A DNA stretch of 11,659 nt, taken from assembly GCA_022448645.1 (NCBI GenBank), contig JAKVBZ010000124.1, forward strand, positions 1-11,659, read 5' to 3'. Both the position numbers and the translations under genes were made by a program. Below the pieces are notes generated by a model. The model saw only the letters and a list, made by a program, of their open reading frames with translations. It was not told the DNA's origin and did not search any database. Source of the DNA: Pirellulaceae bacterium. GTDB taxonomy: Bacteria > Planctomycetota > Planctomycetia > Pirellulales > Pirellulaceae. How positions within the stretch are numbered: the stretch's first letter is position 1; each line of letters starts with the position of its first letter. Of this stretch, positions 6,824-11,659 are shown in pieces.

Positions 6824-6838
6824 AAAGGAGATCCTATG
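6824..6838 (+). promoter_or_regulatory. Strong ribosome binding site with ATG, in frame with the lipoprotein
   Basis: AAAGGAG (6824-6830) is five bases before ATG 6836. That ATG is in frame with the downstream lipoprotein and would add 44 residues ahead of the signal peptide start at 6968. The best initiation signal and the best signal-peptide start therefore disagree, so the true start is open. Confidence 0.5.
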
Positions 6839-6914
6839 GCGACACAGGTAGCTTTGGGTAACGGTTGTTTCAAGAACATCCGCGGCAAAGACCGCCCTCT
6901 AAGGAGTTGTCCTG

Positions 6915-6959
6915 ATGATGTATCCACCGGTTGGCAAAGGCTGTGTGCCTTCACCTTAA
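6915..6959 (+). CDS. Possible 14-codon leader ORF upstream of the lipoprotein start
   Basis: TAAGGAG at 6900-6906 is followed after 8 bases by ATGATG (6915-6920). The frame encodes 14 residues ('MMYPPVGKGCVPSP') and ends at TAA 6957-6959, eight bases before ATG 6968. It is out of frame with the lipoprotein. The arrangement would permit translational coupling: ribosomes ending here could restart at 6968 or 6980. No attenuator hairpin or obvious codon run is seen, so a regulatory role is speculative. Confidence 0.25.
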   Translation: MMYPPVGKGCVPSP

Positions 6960-6967
6960 GTGATGAT

Positions 6968-7441
6968 ATGACACTCGGTATGTTCAGTCGAAGTTTCACT
7001 TTGTGTGCCTTGGTACTGGCAGCGACCTTTGTTTCGATATGTGCCGGTTGTGGTGGTGGTGAGGCCGGTCAGAACGATGACTTTCATCGGGGTAGGGGAC
7101 ATGTGATTGACGGGAAGTATGATGTTGCCATTCCATTGCTACAAAGGTTTTTGTCGCGGCAGGGGAATTCCAGAAATGCTAGCCGTGCCGGATTGTTTTT
7201 GGGGAAGGCGCATCTAGGAAGAGGCGCGTTGGACGAAGCCTACAATACATTCAAGGCGACAGCGCAAAACTATCCGAATACTTTAGAAGCTCACAAGTGT
7301 CAGTATAAATTGGCTTTTGTCGATATGCTGCGGGGAAATGATGACGCGGCCATTGAAAAGTTTTCACAGTTAGCCGATCAACCGGATGGACCACTTGTCC
7401 CCGAGGCAACTGTCATGCGTGATTACCTGTCCAATCGCTAA
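6968..7441 (+). CDS. Small TPR-like lipoprotein
   Basis: The start at 6968 gives a 157-residue protein with a classical lipoprotein signal: short basic n-region, hydrophobic stretch 'LCALVLAATFVSI', then 'CAGC' with the lipidated cysteine 28 residues in. The -3 cysteine is atypical for a lipobox. The mature part is helical and reads as two or three TPR-like repeats ('GKYDVAIPLLQRFL', 'GALDEAYNTFKATAQNYPN', 'NDDAAIEKFSQLADQ'), as in BamD/YbgF-type scaffolds. It is therefore probably an envelope protein that binds another protein, with no enzymatic motif. ATG 6980 is an equally good signal-peptide start. ATG 6836, with a strong ribosome binding site, would give 201 residues with an odd 44-residue leader. 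The gene stands alone on the plus strand, convergent with the CHAD gene. Confidence 0.75.
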   Translation: MTLGMFSRSFTLCALVLAATFVSICAGCGGGEAGQNDDFHRGRGHVIDGKYDVAIPLLQRFLSRQGNSRNASRAGLFLGKAHLGRGALDEAYNTFKATAQNYPNTLEAHKCQYKLAFVDMLRGNDDAAIEKFSQLADQPDGPLVPEATVMRDYLSNR

Positions 7442-7578
7442 TCGAAAAGTGAGTTCTATGGCAAATCGCTATTAGAAAGGAGTCCAGTGCGAGCGGTAGG
7501 TTTCAAGAACCATGAGCACTATGTTTGGAGTTTCTGAACCGGGGGACGAAACACTCAACCAACGAATGGACGAAATGT
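7442..7578. other. Convergent intergenic region between lipoprotein and CHAD genes
   Basis: This 137-base gap holds a small hairpin GGTT/AACC around 7499-7511 without a following T-run. It also holds a 28-codon ORF (ATG 7512 to TGA 7596-7598) that overlaps the CHAD 3' end. I see no intrinsic terminator for either convergent gene. Confidence 0.4.
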
Positions 7579-8532
7579 TCACGCATCCGGACGAATGATC
7601 GGGGGTTCAGTGGGGGCCGGCATCACGTAGGGGCTTAAACACTGGCGAATGCTGTCAGCACGTTCCTGGGTCCACCATAGCCGAAATTCCTCTGCCGACG
7701 CATTCAGTTGATTGCATTCGTCATCCGCCATCCGTGCCAGTTCGTCAGTTGCCTCCTGTGTTTTCGCTTCTGTGGACCAAGTTCCAAAAAGTTGTTCTGC
7801 CGTGGCAAAGTCATTGATGGCGCCAAGTCTGTTTTGGATGTCGGTGAACAGTGGATAAATTTCGTCACGGAAGACGGGTGCGAAAGCGTTAGCCGTTAAT
7901 TCCACCGTGTAACGGACTTGTTTGGCGATAATGCGCATTTGATGTAGCGCTGCGATATCTGTCAAATCGGCTGAGGCCGCATGAAGGAACTCGTTTGTGG
8001 TGGATTGCATAGCCTGAGTGGCCACATGTTGAAAGCTTGGCTCAGGCGAATCAGAACGCCACCGAACACGTTCAAGTAGTTTTTTGATTTTCCTTTCGTA
8101 TTTCGCACTTTGCCATTTTTGGTAGATTTTCAGTAAAGGCCGTTGCGCTGCGTCGCGCCGCCGAGAGACTTTAGTGAGAACCTTTTTCATCCCGGGAATA
8201 TGGGTTCTGCGAGCTTGCTTATCCAGACGTTCGTAGAGCACGTCCAGGTCGCGTGCCTCCCCAGCTGCCTTACGCAAGCGACGCAGCATCTTTCGCAGCT
8301 TGCGAGTACGGCGAACAGGAAGTAATGATTGAAAAGTAAGAATAGCGGCCATCGATCGCCGAGTCGCCACACGCAGCTGATGAACGTATTCAATGTCTTC
8401 ATCTGCTTCCATGGCGGCTTTTGGGAGAAAATAGACGACAGCATCCAATCGAGCACAGAGAGCCAGACGTGCGACATCTGCCGCAGGTTGGTCAGGACTG
8501 ACGTTTTTGATCCATTTTGTCGATCGTGCCAT
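7579..8532 (-). CDS. CHAD domain protein (polyphosphate-associated)
   Basis: Conserved histidine alpha-helical domain protein, 317 residues, all helical and strongly basic. CHAD proteins bind polyphosphate through conserved His/Arg/Lys faces. The two halves of the domain are visible. The first has 'VHQLRVATRR' (H51, R54, R58, R59), a very basic helix 'RKLRKMLRRLRKAAGEARDLD' split around residue 90, and 'GEARDLDV'. The second has 'LHQMRIIAKQVRYTVE' (H197, R200, K204, R207) and 'LGAINDFA'. No CYTH domain is fused. The ATG at 8532 lies 14 bases after the ppk1 stop on the same strand, so the two form an operon. No Shine-Dalgarno is seen, so translation may be coupled or leaderless-like. A role in polyphosphate binding or localisation follows from family and neighbour. 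Confidence 0.92.
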   Translation of the reverse strand: MARSTKWIKNVSPDQPAADVARLALCARLDAVVYFLPKAAMEADEDIEYVHQLRVATRRSMAAILTFQSLLPVRRTRKLRKMLRRLRKAAGEARDLDVLYERLDKQARRTHIPGMKKVLTKVSRRRDAAQRPLLKIYQKWQSAKYERKIKKLLERVRWRSDSPEPSFQHVATQAMQSTTNEFLHAASADLTDIAALHQMRIIAKQVRYTVELTANAFAPVFRDEIYPLFTDIQNRLGAINDFATAEQLFGTWSTEAKTQEATDELARMADDECNQLNASAEEFRLWWTQERADSIRQCLSPYVMPAPTEPPIIRPDA

Positions 8533-8546
8533 TAGGCCGTGCTTAT

Positions 8547-10793
8547 TTATGAATGTTCAGTGTGATCGGTGTGTTCAGCATGTTCTGGGGACGCGACGGA
8601 GTAACTTGCAGAGGCTGGTGATGCACCGTCGCTATGATGTTGTTCGTGGAGGTGCAGCAACTCCTGTTGAGCACGGAAATGCGGCTCACCATCTTGGGGC
8701 GAGATACGGTGGTACGTACCGTCTGAAAGCAATTCACGAGCTTTAACATTGTCCCGCAAATAGACAGGAACGATTTCATGTAGGATCCGTGCCTTAATGT
8801 CTTTGTCTTCCATAGGGTACATGGCTTCCACACGACGATAGAAATTTCGAGGCATCCAATCTGCACTGGACAAAAAGACTTGGGCGTCTTCACCATCTCC
8901 AAATACGAAGATACGGCTGTGTTCCAGGAAACGATCTACGATGCTCCGGACACGGATGTTTTCCGAGATGCCAGGCATGCCGGGGCGCAGACAGCAAATA
9001 CCTCGTACGATCAGATCGATGGGTACGCCTGCCTGACTGGCTCGATATAAAGCTTCAATGGCTTTGCGGTCTACCAACGCATTGAGTTTGGCAAAGATTC
9101 GCGATGGTTTGCCTTCCCGGGCAAGATTTGTTTGCTCCTGAATTAAATCTAGGGTGCGCCGTTGTAAATCGTCTGGGGCGACAACGACTTTTCGCCATTG
9201 GTGTCCCTGAGAGTAGCCTGTCAGCAGATTGAACAGGGCAGAGGCGTCTTCGGCAATATCCCGGTCGGCTGTGAACAAGCCAATGTCGGTATACCGTTTC
9301 GCCGTGGATGGGTGATAGTTGCCAGTCGAAAGATGCACATAGCGGCGCAATTTTTCACCTTCACGTCGCACGACAAGAGACAGTTTACAGTGAGTCTTGA
9401 GATCGAGAAATCCAAATACGACATGAACGCCGGCTCGTTCCATTTCACGAGCCCAATTCACGTTGGCGGCTTCATCGAACCGAGCTTTCAATTCTACGAG
9501 AGCCGTAACATGCTTGCCATTTTCAGCGGCCTCAATAAGAGCACGTACAATCGGACTGTCGCCACTCGTTCGATACAGTGTCTGTTTGATGGCCAGCACT
9601 TGTGGGTCTCTGGCTGCTGCCGCGACAAATTGGATTACAGGCTGAAACGATTCGTAAGGGTGGTGCAGCATCACGTCACCCTGTGCGATCTGATCGAACA
9701 AACGTCCGTCCGACGAGCGATGTAGCCCGCGTGGTGGATGAGGCGAAAACGTAGCATCGCGCAGTTGTCCGAATCCCGGGATCTGGACAAGTGCCATCAA
9801 CGCACGCAAATCGATGGGGCCAGGAACCTCGTAAACTTCACTGTACCCACCCGGATTGTCTTCGCTGGCAATGCGGATTTCTTCTTTTTCAATCAGCATT
9901 TCCAAAAAACGTGAGTTGGCTCCAGGTTGCACTTCAAGACGCACTGCGTCGGCACGTCGCCGAGCTCGCAAACGTTCCTCAATCAAGTGCAACATGTCGT
10001 CGGCCTCTTGGTCCAACAGGTCGATGTCACTGTCGCGCGTGATACGAAAGGTGGTCCAGTCCAATGCTTCATAGCCACCAAACAAATCCGGTAAACGAGA
10101 AGCCACCGCTTCCTCAAGAAACATGAACTGTGGATTTTCTGTCGAACCGATTGGTACGAGCCGAGGAAGGACGGTTGGGATCTGGACCACGGCGAACAGG
10201 TGCTGCGGACCACGGGCATTTTGCCGTTTCAACTCGGCAGCCAGGTAGAGTCCTTGATTATGGTATCGAGGGTTCGGGTGACTGGGATCGATGGCCATCG
10301 GCGTCAACACAAGAGATGCTGTCTCGCGAAAAAAACGGTCCAGCTTCTCACGTTGTTCGACGTTCAATTCACCATCATGAAGAATGTCAATTCCAGCTTC
10401 TCGTAAGGCCGGCAAGACAGAGTTATTCCAGCAGTGGTATTGACGATCTACAATTTCTCGAGTGCGCTGTGTGATGGACTGTAATTGTGTTAGAGAGGGC
10501 ATGGCGTCCGCGGTCTTGTCGTGCGGAGCCCCCGCTTCGAAAGCCTGCTCACGCAACCCAGCGACGCGGATCATGAAGAATTCGTCAAGATTCGAGCTGA
10601 GGATCGCTAAGAACTTTACTCGTTCCAACAACGGAGTTGACTCGTCTTCAGCTTCCTCGAGTACACGTGCGTTAAATTCCAGTGAACTAAGTTCTCGATT
10701 GATAAAATGTTCGGGCTGAAACATATTCGCCGGCGCGCCGTCGTGAGGCTGCTCGGCATCGTGCTGGTCAGATCTGATTTCTACACTGGCCAT
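8547..10793 (-). CDS. ppk1: Polyphosphate kinase 1
   Basis: Catalyses reversible transfer of the ATP gamma-phosphate to polyphosphate. All four Ppk1 regions are present over 748 residues (typical about 700). The N-terminal domain starts 'INRELSSLEFNARVLEEAED' with 'ILSSNLDEFFMIRVAGL'. Phospholipase-D-like motifs carry the histidines: H468 in 'LKTHCK' matches the autophosphorylated H435 of E. coli, H487 in 'YVHLSTGNYH' matches H454, and H625 in 'LEHSR' matches H592. Cysteine 469 replaces the usual alanine. The C-terminal part 'FLSSADWMPRNFYRRVEAMYP' is typical. The last 45 residues are an added His/Glu-rich tail. The ATG at 10793 has only a weak upstream AGAAG; M24 just before the conserved start is an alternative. 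It forms an operon with the CHAD gene and is divergent from the Ppx/GppA gene. Confidence 0.96.
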   Translation of the reverse strand: MASVEIRSDQHDAEQPHDGAPANMFQPEHFINRELSSLEFNARVLEEAEDESTPLLERVKFLAILSSNLDEFFMIRVAGLREQAFEAGAPHDKTADAMPSLTQLQSITQRTREIVDRQYHCWNNSVLPALREAGIDILHDGELNVEQREKLDRFFRETASLVLTPMAIDPSHPNPRYHNQGLYLAAELKRQNARGPQHLFAVVQIPTVLPRLVPIGSTENPQFMFLEEAVASRLPDLFGGYEALDWTTFRITRDSDIDLLDQEADDMLHLIEERLRARRRADAVRLEVQPGANSRFLEMLIEKEEIRIASEDNPGGYSEVYEVPGPIDLRALMALVQIPGFGQLRDATFSPHPPRGLHRSSDGRLFDQIAQGDVMLHHPYESFQPVIQFVAAAARDPQVLAIKQTLYRTSGDSPIVRALIEAAENGKHVTALVELKARFDEAANVNWAREMERAGVHVVFGFLDLKTHCKLSLVVRREGEKLRRYVHLSTGNYHPSTAKRYTDIGLFTADRDIAEDASALFNLLTGYSQGHQWRKVVVAPDDLQRRTLDLIQEQTNLAREGKPSRIFAKLNALVDRKAIEALYRASQAGVPIDLIVRGICCLRPGMPGISENIRVRSIVDRFLEHSRIFVFGDGEDAQVFLSSADWMPRNFYRRVEAMYPMEDKDIKARILHEIVPVYLRDNVKARELLSDGTYHRISPQDGEPHFRAQQELLHLHEQHHSDGASPASASYSVASPEHAEHTDHTEHS

Positions 10794-11421
10794 CTTCTAC
10801 TAAGTTCCCATTGTATGCCGACAAAAGTCGCTTCACCGTCTTCACTGTACAGTCTCACGAAGGCCGACCAATAGCTACTCTGCCGCGGATGTACTGGGAA
10901 ATAAACACTTCGTGAAAATCGGTAGCTTGGTTCACCTTATTTTGGCCAGCAATTCAGAAGGCCAACGTGCAACATCAGGTTAACCTACCAAGGTCGGCAA
11001 CTAAACCGCCGTGGCTGTGTTAGGCTAGGATGCTGTCACCATCTCGGAAACTGTACCGATCTGAATTCACGTTGGACGATCCCCAGATTCGGTTTATGTA
11101 AAGATACACCGCACGGGGCCTTGCCAACGGACTCTTCCGTGAAGAATTTGAGCAGCAAGACAATTTAGCTCCTAGGTCATTTTATGTGAAGTCGACGCAA
11201 CTTCAAGTGGTACAGCTATCTACGAAGATATATACGAAGACCGAACGGAAATATTCGTATCCTTGATTTAAATGTCAATACCAGCATTTCCCGCACGACA
11301 AGATCCAAGCGGTTTACAATGGACAGCATGAATCGCCAAGTGGTAGCCAGGCTGCACGAGACAAGACGCCGATTTACGTTAGCCGAATTCCTCGTTAGAC
11401 TACTGATGATGAGGGGTGGGA
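10794..11421. other. Divergent intergenic region between ppk1 and ppx/gppA
   Basis: 628 bases with no gene-like frame on either strand. Visible structures: a 10-bp palindrome ACTGTACAGT (10844-10853), an inverted repeat TTGGCC/GGCCAA with 12-base loop (10942-10965), a 10-bp palindrome AGGTTAACCT (10977-10986), and a direct repeat TACGAAGA at 11221-11228 and 11233-11240. The part from about 11150 to 11290 is AT-richer. Promoter candidates are weak: TACAAT on the minus strand (10810-10815) for ppk1, and TTGGAC-17-TATGTA (11072-11100) on the plus strand. No Pho-box array with 11-base spacing was found. Confidence 0.5.
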
Positions 11422-11659
11422 ATGGCTAACGACACGCTGTCAGAACGGAACGGTGCATCTGCACCGAAGCGACTTGCTGTTATCGATATCGGTTCGAACA
11501 GTATTCGACTTGTCGTGGTGGAAGTATGCCCCGGTGCTGACTTCCGAATTCTTGACGACGAGCGTGAATCGACGCGACTTGCCAGTTCGCTAAGTACCAC
11601 AGGGAAGCTCAGCGCGAAATCGATCGATGCGACCCTGGAAGCCCTCCGGCAATTTCAAC
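11422..11659 (+). CDS. Ppx/GppA phosphatase family protein, 5' part only
   Basis: Only the first 79 codons lie inside the window; the rest is cut off at the right edge. After about 17 variable residues comes 'LAVIDIGSNSIRLVVVE', the phosphate-1 motif of the ASKHA-fold Ppx/GppA family. Members degrade polyphosphate from its ends (Ppx) or hydrolyse pppGpp (GppA). The next segment, with 'DDERESTRLASSLSTTGKLS', matches the family's usual 'k..vrLg.gl...g.l' pattern. GAGGGG at 11411-11416 lies five bases before the ATG as a ribosome binding site. The divergent position next to ppk1-CHAD favours exopolyphosphatase activity, but this part of the protein cannot separate Ppx from GppA. Confidence 0.9.
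   Translation, partial: MANDTLSERNGASAPKRLAVIDIGSNSIRLVVVEVCPGADFRILDDERESTRLASSLSTTGKLSAKSIDATLEALRQFQ

Noticed and set aside
6553..6999. Minus-strand ORF of 148 codons
   Set aside because: It is antisense to the lipoprotein promoter, its ribosome binding site and the small ORF, and has no plausible start signal.
7512..7598. Plus-strand ORF of 28 codons after the lipoprotein
   Set aside because: The product is hydrophilic and protein-like, but it has no ribosome binding site for its ATG, is very short, and overlaps the CHAD 3' end. Left unannotated.
11033..11056. Pho box (CTGTCAC ... CTGTACC) in the ppk1-ppx spacer
   Set aside because: The two half-sites are 18 bases apart, not the 11-base period of Pho boxes, and there is no third unit.
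1..11659. CRISPR array, tRNA, rRNA, transposase or attachment site
   Set aside because: No regularly spaced repeats, cloverleaf, rRNA-like segment, transposase motif or terminal inverted repeat was found on either strand.

Overview
The window is about 50% GC and only about three quarters coding, with few clear Shine-Dalgarno sites. It looks like a Gram-negative, two-membrane bacterium. The gene content (PqiA/MCE pair, SixA, CHAD protein, Ppk1, Ppx/GppA, wide intergenic gaps) fits Planctomycetota, perhaps a Pirellulales-like lineage. That assignment is an inference from style, not from a marker gene.

Layout, left to right. Positions 1-285 hold no supported gene. A two-gene operon (286-2387, +) encodes a single-domain PqiA-like membrane protein and an MCE-domain protein of the PqiB type. 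A gap of about 840 bp follows. It contains a well-spaced promoter (2699-2727), many inverted repeats and a textbook intrinsic terminator (3060-3098), which together suggest an undescribed structured RNA of about 365 nt. A tandem-GGDEF membrane protein (3232-5382, -) and an upstream SixA-type phosphohistidine phosphatase (5583-6071, -) come next. Positions 6072-6800 are mostly non-coding. They contain a possible 49-residue ORF with a strong ribosome binding site, possible gene remnants, and an extended -10 promoter for the following gene. That gene is a small TPR-like lipoprotein (+, to 7441). The right side is a polyphosphate block: ppk1 followed 14 bp later by a CHAD protein (both -), and, divergent across about 630 bp, the start of a Ppx/GppA phosphatase gene (+, cut by the window end).

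Functionally there are two modules. The pqiA/pqiB pair is an envelope lipid-transport type system, here without a recognisable pqiC. Its MCE protein has only two MCE domains plus a C-terminal domain that may be a dead trypsin-like fold. The ppk1-CHAD//ppx block makes, binds and probably degrades polyphosphate; SixA commonly keeps company with such genes. The tandem-GGDEF protein probably makes c-di-GMP with its first domain only. The best candidate for something new is the promoter-to-terminator palindrome-rich segment at about 2699-3098.
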